From positions 48,075-112,074 of the forward strand of contig NZ_JAAHBP010000010.1 of the NCBI RefSeq assembly GCF_023184515.1: a stretch of 64,000 nt of DNA. Direction: 5' to 3'. Below are positions 35,936-46,750 of this stretch, piece after piece. Source of the DNA: Streptomyces sp. D2-8. Lineage in GTDB: Bacteria; Actinomycetota; Actinomycetes; Streptomycetales; Streptomycetaceae. A program made the translations under genes and the position numbers. Numbering within the stretch: the first letter of the stretch is position 1; each line of letters opens with the position of its first letter. The notes below the pieces were generated by a model. It did no database searches. It saw only the letters and a program-made list of their open reading frames with translations, and was not told the DNA's origin.

Positions 35936-36704
35936 CCCGCCGGCGGGACGGCGCATCAGGCTGCAACCCGAGCCGGGGGCCGTCCGGCGGCGCACCGCCT
36001 GGCGTCGCGTGTGGGGGCTGTGCGCGGCTCTGACCGGTATCGCGATGCTCCTCCTCGGTGCCGCGGGGCTGTCCATCGTGCCGGGCCTGATCGAGGACGA
36101 GAAGGCGTTCGTCACCGCTACTGCGTGCACCGCCTCCCCCTCTTCCCATGACGACTGCCTGCGCTCGTTCGATGCGACCGTGACCCGTACGGTGATCAGG
36201 GAGCAGGTCAAGACATCGGAGTACACGCTGTACCTGAACGGCCCGACCCGTGTGCCCCGCAGCATCGACATGGGCGATTCGGAGCCGCTGCTCAAGCGCC
36301 TGCGTCCCGGTGACGGTGTGACGGTCACCATGTGGCGGGACTACGCGACCGCGGTACGCCAGGGCAAGGTCTCCCAGGAGACCGCCGATACCCCGGAGGG
36401 TGAGCCGGTCTTCGTGTGCGCGCTCGCCCTGGCGGTGATCTGCGGCGGCGCGTACGGCCTGTACGCGGGAGGCACGGCCGTGTCCCGGTCCCGGCGCCAC
36501 GCCGTGAGGGGCCTGCCCGCCATACTCGTGACGCGGGGCAAGGAAGCGGCCGGAGCGGCGCTTTGCGCGCTTCCGGCCCTGGTCGTGGGCGACTTCACGA
36601 ACGTGCCGGTCATGCTGGTGGTGTGGCTGGGGCTGCTGCCGCTGGTCCGGTGGGTCGTGCAACGGCAGCAACAGCGGAGTACCGGACGGCATGCTCGACC
36701 ATGA
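35919..36704 (+). CDS. Membrane protein with central outside domain, third gene of the operon
   Basis: A 261-residue protein. A helix near residues 31-55 (LCAALTGIAMLLLGAAGLSI) is followed by about 110 polar residues with two cysteines (TACTASPSSHDDCLRSF) that may be disulphide-bonded outside, then three further helices from about 165 onward. GTG at 35919 has GAGGAC upstream and starts inside the previous gene. No family is recognised. The layout suggests an envelope protein working with the two small partners. Confidence 0.68.
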   Translation: MPPHGDPPAGRRIRLQPEPGAVRRRTAWRRVWGLCAALTGIAMLLLGAAGLSIVPGLIEDEKAFVTATACTASPSSHDDCLRSFDATVTRTVIREQVKTSEYTLYLNGPTRVPRSIDMGDSEPLLKRLRPGDGVTVTMWRDYATAVRQGKVSQETADTPEGEPVFVCALALAVICGGAYGLYAGGTAVSRSRRHAVRGLPAILVTRGKEAAGAALCALPALVVGDFTNVPVMLVVWLGLLPLVRWVVQRQQQRSTGRHARP

Positions 36705-36726
36705 GCCTTGGCCAAGGGCCAGCCGA

Positions 36727-36837
36727 TCAGCTGCCATATCCTTCTGCCGTGGCGACGTAGCGGGTGCGGTCGCTTGGGCTCTTCCAGGCCAGGGCGTGCT
36801 GGGCGTCGGTGGCTGCCCATGGACCGCTCCGTCCCAT
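36727..36837 (-). other. Possible C-terminal gene remnant or small ORF
   Basis: A 36-codon frame ending DRTRYVATAEGYGS reads like the natural C-terminus of a longer protein, but nothing upstream continues it and no ribosome site is seen. It may be debris from an element inserted beside the nearby inverted repeat. Not assigned. Confidence 0.25.
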
Positions 36838-36879
36838 GCGCCCGGGAGGGCAAGAACGCTGTGAGTGGCTCTACGGAGC

Positions 36880-36932
36880 GATTCTCAGCGATCTGTCGCA
36901 GACGACAGGTTGACGACAGATCGCTGAGAATC
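36880..36932. repeat. 19-bp perfect inverted repeat with 15-base spacer
   Basis: GATTCTCAGCGATCTGTCG at 36880-36898 is repeated exactly in inverse at 36914-36932. The spacer carries ACGACAG copies. AT content is higher than the surroundings. It lies between convergent genes, so it may be a bidirectional terminator without T-runs, but perfect long arms also fit a recombinase or transposon end. Confidence 0.8.
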
Positions 36933-36961
36933 CGGCAGATCTAAAGCGGCCCTACAACTTC

Positions 36962-38140
36962 TCAGGCCGGGCGCACCACGCTGTGGATCGACGACTCGCC
37001 GTCGTAGTAGATCGACTCCTCGCGCACGTACGTGCCGGGCTTCGGGGCGTGGATCATCATGCCGTTGCCGATGTAGATCCCGACGTGGGTGAGGTCGTCG
37101 TAGAAGAAGACCAGGTCACCGGGCTGGGCCTGGGAGAGCGGGACCGTGGTGCCGGCGTTCACCTGGTCGTAGGTCGTGCGCGGCAGGGTGACGCCCGCGG
37201 CCTTCCAGGCGGCCTGGGTGAGGCCGGAGCAGTCGTAGGAGCCGGGTCCGACGGCACCCCACACGTACGGCTTGCCGATCTGGGCGCGGGCGAAGGCGAG
37301 CGCCTTGTCGGCCTTGGTGGCGTACGAGGAGTCGGCCGGGGCCGTCGAGGTGGACGAGCCGGAGCCCGCCGAACCCGACGACGAGGATCCGCTGTCCTGC
37401 TGCTGAGCGGCCTCCTCCCGCGCCTGCTGCTGGGCGGCCTGCTGCCGGGCCAGCTCGTCGGCCTTGCGGGCGGCCTCCTCCTGCTTCTCCTTCTCGATCG
37501 CCGCGAGCCGGGCCTTCTCCTCGGCGGTCAGCTTCGACATCAGCTCGCGCGCGTCGGCGAGCTTGCGCTGGACGGTCGCCTTGGCCGTCTTCAGATCGCC
37601 CTGCGACTCGGTGAGCGTCTCGAGGCTCTCGGTGGCCTCCTGGCGCTTCTTCATCGTCTCGGACTGCTGCGTGACGTAGTCGTCGACCGCGACCTTCTGA
37701 CGGCCCGTCATCCGGTCCATCAGCTGGGTCTGGTCGAAGTAGTCCTGCGGGGTGTCCGCGAGCAGGAACGTCGCCGTGTCCGGGGCGGCGGCGCCGGTGC
37801 GGTACTGGGCGGAGGCGAAGGACCCCAGCTCCTCGCGCGCCTCGTTGAGCTTCTGGGTGCGCTTCGCGACGTCGTCGATGAGGGCGTCGGCGCGCTTGCG
37901 CTGCTTCGCCGTCTTCTCCTTGGCCGCGTTGTACTTCTCGGTCGCCGACCCCGCTTGGCGGTAGAGGTCGTCGACCTTCTTCTCGACTTCTTCCAGGCTG
38001 GGTTTGTCGTCGGCCTCGGGGGCGGCGTTGGCCGACTGGGACAGCAGAGCCACGGAGGTGAGGGCCGCCGTTGCGAGGGCGGGGGTCCGTATGCCTGCCA
38101 CGCGCGTACCCGTAGGACGCGACTTGCGGTGCGACGCCAA
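36962..38140 (-). CDS. Secreted NlpC/P60 peptidoglycan endopeptidase 2, c-di-AMP riboswitch-controlled
   Basis: A 392-residue cell-wall hydrolase and paralogue of the enzyme at 31684. A signal peptide (about 15-40, cleaving after SANAA) is followed by a long coiled coil (about 48-250) rich in Lys, Glu and Ala, a Gly/Ser linker and a C-terminal NlpC/P60 domain (about 275-392). Catalytic Cys is in YDCSGLTQAAW and His in DLTHVGIYIGNG. TTG at 38140 (MASHRKSRP) has AAGGAG upstream, just below the riboswitch. Control by c-di-AMP would link septal or hyphal wall opening to turgor, as known for resuscitation factors and P60 enzymes in Streptomyces. Confidence 0.93.
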   Translation of the reverse strand: MASHRKSRPTGTRVAGIRTPALATAALTSVALLSQSANAAPEADDKPSLEEVEKKVDDLYRQAGSATEKYNAAKEKTAKQRKRADALIDDVAKRTQKLNEAREELGSFASAQYRTGAAAPDTATFLLADTPQDYFDQTQLMDRMTGRQKVAVDDYVTQQSETMKKRQEATESLETLTESQGDLKTAKATVQRKLADARELMSKLTAEEKARLAAIEKEKQEEAARKADELARQQAAQQQAREEAAQQQDSGSSSSGSAGSGSSTSTAPADSSYATKADKALAFARAQIGKPYVWGAVGPGSYDCSGLTQAAWKAAGVTLPRTTYDQVNAGTTVPLSQAQPGDLVFFYDDLTHVGIYIGNGMMIHAPKPGTYVREESIYYDGESSIHSVVRPA

Positions 38141-38162
38141 GGGAGGCGACTCCTTCCACGTT

Positions 38163-38312
38163 CCGCCTACCGGGTTAGCTGTCGGGTTCGGGCGGGTGGT
38201 TCGGAAGGTTTGCCCTACGGCCGTCTCCGTACAGGGAGTCGGGCCGATTCACCCCAGGTTCACGGTTGGGTCCCCGGCTCCGGCTGCCGCTGCGGCACAC
38301 CGGACTCGGCGG
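38163..38312 (-). ncRNA. c-di-AMP (ydaO/yuaA) riboswitch
   Basis: The minus-strand leader carries the conserved ydaO elements in order: CCGCCGAGTCC at the 5' end, GGGGTGAATCGG in the middle, CCGAACCCGACAGCTAACCC, then GGTAGGCGG at the 3' end, which closes P1 with CCGCC. It ends 22 bases before the TTG start of the NlpC/P60 gene. Binding of c-di-AMP by this class usually turns expression off. Exact helices were not computed. Confidence 0.9.
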
Positions 38313-38364
38313 AGGCCGCGCGGCCCGGCGACGTTCGCCGGTGGGGGTCGTGCGGCCTGGTCGC

Positions 38365-38394
38365 ACCGTAGCCAACTCGTGTGGCCCTTGTGAA
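38365..38394 (-). promoter_or_regulatory. Promoter for the riboswitch transcript
   Basis: TTCACA (38389-38394), an 18-base spacer and TACGGT (38365-38370) on the minus strand place a start near 38358, about 45 bases before the riboswitch. The -35 is imperfect. Confidence 0.45.
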
Positions 38395-38579
38395 GGTTGA
38401 TGGGCGATATGCCCGATACATTTTCGTGACCTTACCTGAAAGCGTCGCCGAGAGTCATCGGTGGAGGGGTGTTGGTCATGAGTTCGTCATAATTGTGACG
38501 GCCGTAGCGGGCTGTGATCATGCGTGGATGCAGGGTGACGAGGGGCTCCTTTCGGCGATGTTCTCAGGGCGGCGGCGGG

Positions 38580-38602
38580 CTGTCAGTGGGGCGCCCTAGA
38601 CT
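38580..38602 (+). promoter_or_regulatory. PafBC-type (RecA-NDp) DNA-damage promoter of the PcrA/UvrD gene
   Basis: CTGTCAGTG (38580-38588), eight bases and TAGACT (38597-38602) match the TTGTCRGTG-N8-TANNNT consensus except for the first T. The -10 ends nine bases before the ATG. This element marks LexA-independent DNA-damage promoters activated by PafBC in mycobacteria, and a similar element is known at streptomycete recA. Confidence 0.75.
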
Positions 38603-38611
38603 CGGAGAGCG

Positions 38612-41092
<2,481 letters not shown>

Positions 41093-41113
41093 CGCAGTGA
41101 GGTGAGCCGGTGG

Positions 41114-41140
41114 GCCCCCGCTCGTCCGACGGGCGGGGGC
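41114..41140. terminator. Hairpin terminator between convergent pcrA and M23 genes
   Basis: GCCCCCGC (41114-41121) and GCGGGGGC (41133-41140) form an 8-bp stem with an 11-base loop containing a small nested repeat. There is no T-run. Position between converging stops supports it. Confidence 0.62.
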
Positions 41141-41150
41141 TGCCGTGACG

Positions 41151-42689
41151 TTACATCGGGTCGATGCCGTGGCTGCGCAGCCACGGGAGCGGGTCGATCG
41201 CCGAGCCGCCGCCCGGGCGCACCTCGAAGTGCAGGTGCGGGCCGGTGGAGTTGCCGGAGTTGCCGGAGCGCGCGATCGGGTCGCCGGCCTTCACGGTCGT
41301 GCCCGAGGCGACCGTGTAGGTGGAGAGGTGGCAGTACCACGTCTCCGTCCCGTCCTTCGCGGTCAGGATCAGCATGTTGCCGTACGCGCTGTTCCACTGC
41401 GTGCGCACGGTGCCGTCCGTCGCGGCCATCACGGTCGTGCCGTACGAGACGGGGAAGTCGATGCCGGTGTGCAGGGACATCCAGTTGATGCCGGACTGGC
41501 CGTAGGTGGCGCTGAGTCCGTGCCGCGCGACCGGCAGGGCGAACTTGGGGCGCAGCCGCTCCTTGCGGGCCGCCTCCTCCGCCGCCCGCTTCTTCTCGGC
41601 CGCCTGCTGGGCCTTGAGATCGATGCGCTCCTGCGTACGGCTGGCCCGGTCGGCGAAGTCGTCGGCGCCGGCGGAGAGGCTCTGCAGCTGTGTGTCCAGC
41701 TTGTTGTTGGCGGCGGCCGGCTTGACCGGCGGCGCGTCCGCCGCCATCGTCTGCGCCTCCGCGGCACTGTCGTCGGTGAAGCTGCCGACGGAGGCCGCGG
41801 CGATCCCCGCGACACCCATCACACACGCCGAGGGCACCGCGATGGTCATCAGCGCCGAGCGCTTGGGCGGCGTACGGCGGCGGGAACGGGAACCGGCACG
41901 CGAGGCCGCCCGCGAGGACGGGGCCGGGGTGACGTCCTCCTGGCCGTCCAGGAGCGGTGCGACGACGGGCAGTTCACCGGTGGCGGCCGGCTCGCCGTCG
42001 TCCGCGGCGTCGTCGTGGTAGCCGGCCCCGGCGGATTCGTCGTACGTGACCTGGTCGAACGTCGCGGTCTCGTGCTGGTCGAAGGTTTCGGCAGGGTGCT
42101 CGTACGCGTCGGGAGCCGGTGCGGCGGTGCCGTCGGAGTTCCACTGCGTGGCGTCGTAGGCGCCCGTGTCGAAGGTCTGCGTGCCCCAATCCCACTGCTG
42201 GGTGTGGTCGGCGGGGTTGCCCGACTGGTCGGGCTGGAGCCACGCGCCGGCGTCCCACTGCCCGGTGGCGTCGGGAGACGGCGCCTGGGACGGGATGGCC
42301 GACATCGGCTGCTGCTCGGCCGTCCAGGAGGTCGTGTCGTAGACGCCGGTGTCATAGGCGGCGTGGTGCTGGGCCGCGTACGCGTCGTAATGCACGTTCT
42401 CGTGCGTGCCGGTGGGCCAGTGGCCGGTGTCGTACGTACCGGTGTCGTGGCCGCTGCCCGGCATGTCGCCGAAGAGGGGGTCGGACGCGAAGCTCGTGGT
42501 GGCGTGCCCGGTGGCGTCGAAGCCGGTGCCGTTGGTGCCGGTGGCGTCAAATCCAGTGGCGGCGTGGTCGCCGTACGTGGTGAAGTCGCCGTACTGGGCT
42601 TCCTGGGTGCCGTACGACGCGTAGTGCGCGGAGGCGGCGTCGGAAGCCGGAGCCGGGGTCATGGTCCCCGACGGGTGACGGTCGTTCAC
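41151..42689 (-). CDS. M23 (LytM-type) peptidoglycan endopeptidase with repetitive N-terminus
   Basis: A 512-residue membrane-anchored metallopeptidase. About 270 N-terminal residues are low-complexity and rich in Thr, Asp, Tyr, Ala and Gly, with repeated TGF/YDATG-type units. A basic stretch and a membrane helix (about 277-297) follow, then a coiled coil (about 330-375) and the M23 domain. The Zn ligands are His407 and Asp411 in HTGIDFP and the HLH of GPHLHFEVRPG near the C-terminus. GTG at 42689 has GAGAAG upstream; the frame is open further without support. The intact HxxxD and HxH motifs predict an active enzyme; the acidic N-terminus would be cytoplasmic. Confidence 0.9.
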   Translation of the reverse strand: MNDRHPSGTMTPAPASDAASAHYASYGTQEAQYGDFTTYGDHAATGFDATGTNGTGFDATGHATTSFASDPLFGDMPGSGHDTGTYDTGHWPTGTHENVHYDAYAAQHHAAYDTGVYDTTSWTAEQQPMSAIPSQAPSPDATGQWDAGAWLQPDQSGNPADHTQQWDWGTQTFDTGAYDATQWNSDGTAAPAPDAYEHPAETFDQHETATFDQVTYDESAGAGYHDDAADDGEPAATGELPVVAPLLDGQEDVTPAPSSRAASRAGSRSRRRTPPKRSALMTIAVPSACVMGVAGIAAASVGSFTDDSAAEAQTMAADAPPVKPAAANNKLDTQLQSLSAGADDFADRASRTQERIDLKAQQAAEKKRAAEEAARKERLRPKFALPVARHGLSATYGQSGINWMSLHTGIDFPVSYGTTVMAATDGTVRTQWNSAYGNMLILTAKDGTETWYCHLSTYTVASGTTVKAGDPIARSGNSGNSTGPHLHFEVRPGGGSAIDPLPWLRSHGIDPM

Positions 42690-42908
42690 CAACTTCTCTT
42701 TCGCCTCGACAACAGGGGCTGCCAGAGCAGTGCGGCGACTGTACCCGGCGGTACGCGGGCACGACAATCTTCCGCAGGTTTCGCGCGCGCAGGAAACGGG
42801 CATTCGGCCGTGTTTTGGCGGACTGCGGGCACGGGTTTGGCCCTGTGTTCGAAGTTTGTTCGATGTTGATCGGTGCTGCGGTGTTGAGTGACCGCTGTAT
42901 GACGAGTC

Positions 42909-43772
42909 TCAGGCGACCGTCAGACCGTCGGTCTGTTCGGCGGACGGCTCACCCGGGTGAGCCGTGTCGAGGACCTGCCGTATGCCGTTGGCGACGGCGG
43001 GGTGGACGGGCAGGGCGAGGTGGCCGATGCCGGTCACGCGTACGTTCTGCGCCCTCAGATCGGGATGGTCGATGCAGGCCGCCTCCGGCGGGTCCATCAC
43101 ATGGTCAAGGTCGCTCCAGAAGCTGACGAAGTGCGTTCGGCAGTCAGGGGCGGGCAGAGTGAGCTCTTCGAGCACCGGTGAGCCGGGGCGCATCTGGCGC
43201 ACGATGGGGTGCGCGTTCGCCACGGGCGCCACTCGGGTTCCCGAGTGCGGCGTGCCGAGCGTGACAAGGGTCCGCACGCGCGTGTCGCCGCCGAGCCGCT
43301 GCACGTAGTAACGCGCTATCAGGCCGCCGAGGCTGTGCCCGACGACGTCGACCTGCCTGGCACCCGTGCGCTCGCAGACCTCCTCGATGTGCCGGCCGAG
43401 CAGCTCGGCGGCGGCGCGTATGTCCCAGGTCAGCGGCGAGTAGTTGAGGGACTCGATCCGCTGCCTGCCGTGCTGGGCGAGGCTGCGGCGCAGCAGCACG
43501 AAGACCGAGCGGTTGTCGATGAAGCCGTGCAGCAGGACGACCGGGGGCTTGGCCTCCGTGGGCAGTTGGGCGGCGCCGTCCGCGGGCAGTGCCGGCACGG
43601 GGGTGCGCCGCTCCTGGGTGATGCCCGAGGGGTAGAGGAGGAGGTGCCCGGCCAGGATCGCGATCTCCAGGGCGGTGGCCTTCAGGAGAGCCAGGGAGAG
43701 TCCCGCCAGTCTGCCCGGCAGCAGGCGCTCGCAGAACGGAAGAAAGGGCAGAGCAGCCCTGGTGACCTTCAT
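42909..43772 (-). CDS. Alpha/beta-hydrolase lipase/esterase
   Basis: A 287-residue triacylglycerol lipase-type alpha/beta hydrolase. An N-terminal hydrophobic segment (about 20-45, LAGLSLALLKATALEIAIL) could be a signal anchor. The oxyanion HG is in VVLLHGFIDN, the nucleophile is Ser147 in VVGHSLGGLIARYY, and TLGTPHSGT follows; the catalytic His is probably in GIGHLALP. ATG at 43772 has AGGAGG seven bases upstream. Relatives hydrolyse short- to long-chain esters. It stands alone on its strand, divergent from icmB by 524 bases. Confidence 0.9.
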   Translation of the reverse strand: MKVTRAALPFLPFCERLLPGRLAGLSLALLKATALEIAILAGHLLLYPSGITQERRTPVPALPADGAAQLPTEAKPPVVLLHGFIDNRSVFVLLRRSLAQHGRQRIESLNYSPLTWDIRAAAELLGRHIEEVCERTGARQVDVVGHSLGGLIARYYVQRLGGDTRVRTLVTLGTPHSGTRVAPVANAHPIVRQMRPGSPVLEELTLPAPDCRTHFVSFWSDLDHVMDPPEAACIDHPDLRAQNVRVTGIGHLALPVHPAVANGIRQVLDTAHPGEPSAEQTDGLTVA

Positions 43773-44296
43773 GGCCGACCTCCTGTCGGCACGCGGGAGG
43801 ACGGCTTCGCCCCCCGTGTGCTCTCGTGGAAAGCAGCTGCGAAGACGGCCGACGATGACCGCAAGAGCGGCGTGAGCCGCGTGAGCTGCGGGGGCAGAGC
43901 GCGGCGTGTGGCGTGTGTGACGCCGGTGGTGCGACGGAGGTCCCCGATCGGTGGGGTGACGAGGTTCCCCGCTGGTGCGCCGTGTCTGCCCCGCGTGCTG
44001 TACGTGCGGTGCTTGCCTTGCGTGCCTTCGCCGAAGTGCCGTGTGGCCGCGGTGTGTGCTGGATGGTGCGGCGGTACGGCAACCTCGATGCGACTCCCCT
44101 TGCGCTTGTCCCATCGTGTGATTTCCCCCTCGCTCTCCACCGTGAAACTGCCGGTTGCGGGATGCTGGAGATAACGTTCGTTCACTTGCCCGGACGGTTC
44201 GGGGTGAGGTGTCCGTGCGGTGCGGCGTGTACGGCTTGCCCGATGTGTGCGGTACTTGTCGGTACGGATGGATGTAGTCGCTTCATGGAGGCAGTG
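43773..44296. other. 524-bp divergent intergenic region before icmB
   Basis: No supported gene. Overlapping frames exist on both strands but have biased composition and no ribosome sites. The plus strand holds GTG-rich sequence and a partial promoter TTGTCGGTA near 44256, which does not match the PafBC element because the ninth base and the -10 differ. Confidence 0.5.
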
Positions 44297-44713
<417 letters not shown>

Positions 44714-44940
44714 GCCTCCGGCGAGCTGCCCCGGGCTCCCTTGTCCGGCAGGGGCCGGTGCGCCTCGGGCCGGGTGGGGCAGGTTCCGTGGGCGGCCGGT
44801 CGTGGCTGTCTGTGCCGGCCGTCCCGGTCGTCGGCATGCCCGGCAGCGGCTGGTCGATGGAGGGCACCCGTCGCCGGCTGCCGCCTGTCGTCCGTCGTCG
44901 AGCGTGTCGTGGCGCGCGTCGCCGGATGTGCGGACAGGGG

Positions 44941-46620
44941 TCAGGCCGCTCCCAGCTCCTCGGCCATCGCCGCGCGCAGACGCAGGGTCGTGACCAGGCG
45001 CTGGAAGGCCTCCGCCCAGTAGCCACCGGCTCCCGGAGACGCGTTCTCCGGTTCGTCGGGGACGGCCAGCAGCGCGTCGAGCCGGGAGGCCTCGGACGGG
45101 TCGAGGCAGCGCTCGGCCAGGCCCATGACTCCGCTGAAACTCCATGGATAACTCCCCGCGTCCCGAGCGATGTTGAGCGCGTCCACCACGGCCCGGCCGA
45201 GCGGCGCCGCCCAGGGCACCCCGCACACCCCGAGCAGCTGGAAGGCCTCGGACAGGCCGTGCGCGGCGATGAAGCCGGCCACCCACTCGGCCCGTTCGGC
45301 GGCGCCCAGCGTGCCGAGCAGCTTGGCCCGTTCGGCAAGGGACACCGCACCCGGTCCGCCCGCCTCCGGCGCCGACGGCTCCCCGAGCAGTGCACGTGAC
45401 CACTCGGCGTCCCGCTGGCGCACCGCCGCCCGGCACCACGCCGCGTGCAGTTCGCCCTGCCAGTCGTCCGCCACCGGCAGCGCCACGATCTCCCGGGGCG
45501 TGCGCCCGCCGAGCCGCCGCGACCAGGTCGCGAGGGGCGCCGCCTCCACCAGCTGACCGAGCCACCAGGACCGTTCGCCGCGACCTGCGGGGGCCTTCGC
45601 CACGACGCCGTCGCGTTCCATGCCCGCATCGCACTCGTGCGGCGCCTCGACGGCGATCGCCCGGGCGGCCCCCGTGGTCCCCCCGGGTCCCAGGCCCTCG
45701 ACACCGGTTCCTCCGGGCCGCACGGTCCGCAGGTGGTCGATGGCCACACATGCCCCCGCCCTGACCGCCATCCGCGCGGCGAGCGCCGAACCGGGCAGGG
45801 CCGACAGCAGTTCCGCCGCCGTCGCCCGGACGTTGCGGCTGCGGTCGGACAGGGCCTGTTCCAGGAACGGCTCGTCGTCCGGGCCGAGGCCCGCGCGCAG
45901 GGAGTCGAGGAACATCAGCCGGTCCTCGGCCCGTTCCGTCGCCCAGGTCGTCGCGAGCAGGTCGCGTGCGGCGGCCGGTTCACGAGAACGCAGGGCGGAC
46001 AGCAGGGCGACGCGTTCGGCGAACAGGCCCTCCTGCCAGAGCTGCTGGATTCTCTCGTCGTCCTCGAGGTGCGGCAGGGCCGCTCCGCCGCCCGGGGTCG
46101 CGCGCAGGGCGAACCGCCAGTCCGGGTTCAGCCGGGCCAGCCACAGGGCCCGCGGCCCCGCGAACTCCAGCGCCGCCGGACGCAGGTCGGTACGCCCCCG
46201 GGCCGCGTCCAGCAACGCCGGAAGCACCTGCGGAGGCGGTGCGAAACCACGGGCGTTCGCCGTCGCGAGCCACTGCGGCAGCAGCTCCGTCAGGTCGGGC
46301 GCGGCGCCCCGCCGGCCGCCGCCGGACGGGCCGGGGCGGTCGGCCAGCAGCATCGCGAGCCTGCGGGCGGCCGCCGCCGGCAGCGCCGGACGCACGTCCC
46401 GCGGAGCCGGCTGCGGACGCTCGGCCGCCCGCGCCGGGCGCAGACCGGCCCGCCGCCGTACGGTCTCCACCGCCGCCGCGTCCAGCAGTGCCACGGGTGC
46501 GTCCGGGCCCGGCGCGGTGCCCGGCGGGGTGCGCCGGTCGGTGCCCAGCAGCGCGGTGGTGACGAGCCCCTCCCAGGCGTCCGCGCCCGGCGCGTCCACA
46601 GAAGCGGAGGACATGGTCAT
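44941..46620 (-). CDS. DUF5691 HEAT-like protein, second gene of the SWIM operon
   Basis: A 559-residue helical protein. Repeated Leu/Ala-rich helix pairs (for example EPFLEQALSDRSRNVRATAAELLSALPGSALAARM) suggest HEAT-like solenoid structure across residues 150-330. No catalytic motif was found. I recognise it as the DUF5691 family that accompanies SWIM and MoxR/VWA genes. ATG at 46620 has AAAGGAAG upstream. It lies 130 bases downstream of the SWIM gene on the same strand, so it is likely to share that gene's DNA-damage-type promoter. Confidence 0.85.
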   Translation of the reverse strand: MTMSSASVDAPGADAWEGLVTTALLGTDRRTPPGTAPGPDAPVALLDAAAVETVRRRAGLRPARAAERPQPAPRDVRPALPAAAARRLAMLLADRPGPSGGGRRGAAPDLTELLPQWLATANARGFAPPPQVLPALLDAARGRTDLRPAALEFAGPRALWLARLNPDWRFALRATPGGGAALPHLEDDERIQQLWQEGLFAERVALLSALRSREPAAARDLLATTWATERAEDRLMFLDSLRAGLGPDDEPFLEQALSDRSRNVRATAAELLSALPGSALAARMAVRAGACVAIDHLRTVRPGGTGVEGLGPGGTTGAARAIAVEAPHECDAGMERDGVVAKAPAGRGERSWWLGQLVEAAPLATWSRRLGGRTPREIVALPVADDWQGELHAAWCRAAVRQRDAEWSRALLGEPSAPEAGGPGAVSLAERAKLLGTLGAAERAEWVAGFIAAHGLSEAFQLLGVCGVPWAAPLGRAVVDALNIARDAGSYPWSFSGVMGLAERCLDPSEASRLDALLAVPDEPENASPGAGGYWAEAFQRLVTTLRLRAAMAEELGAA

Positions 46621-46750
46621 GAGCTTCCTTTCCGCGGGGCGCCCGGTAGTTGAAGGCTCGCCCTTACCGGTTGTCCCGTGATGCCTGAAAGATTCGTGGA
46701 TCTGGGGGAGGGGTGGGGCCGTGCCGAAGCGCCGTGGGCAGCCCCCCGGT

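Noticed and set aside
44256..44285. TTGTCGGTA upstream of icmB as a damage promoter
   Set aside because: The ninth position is wrong and no TANNNT sits at the required spacing.
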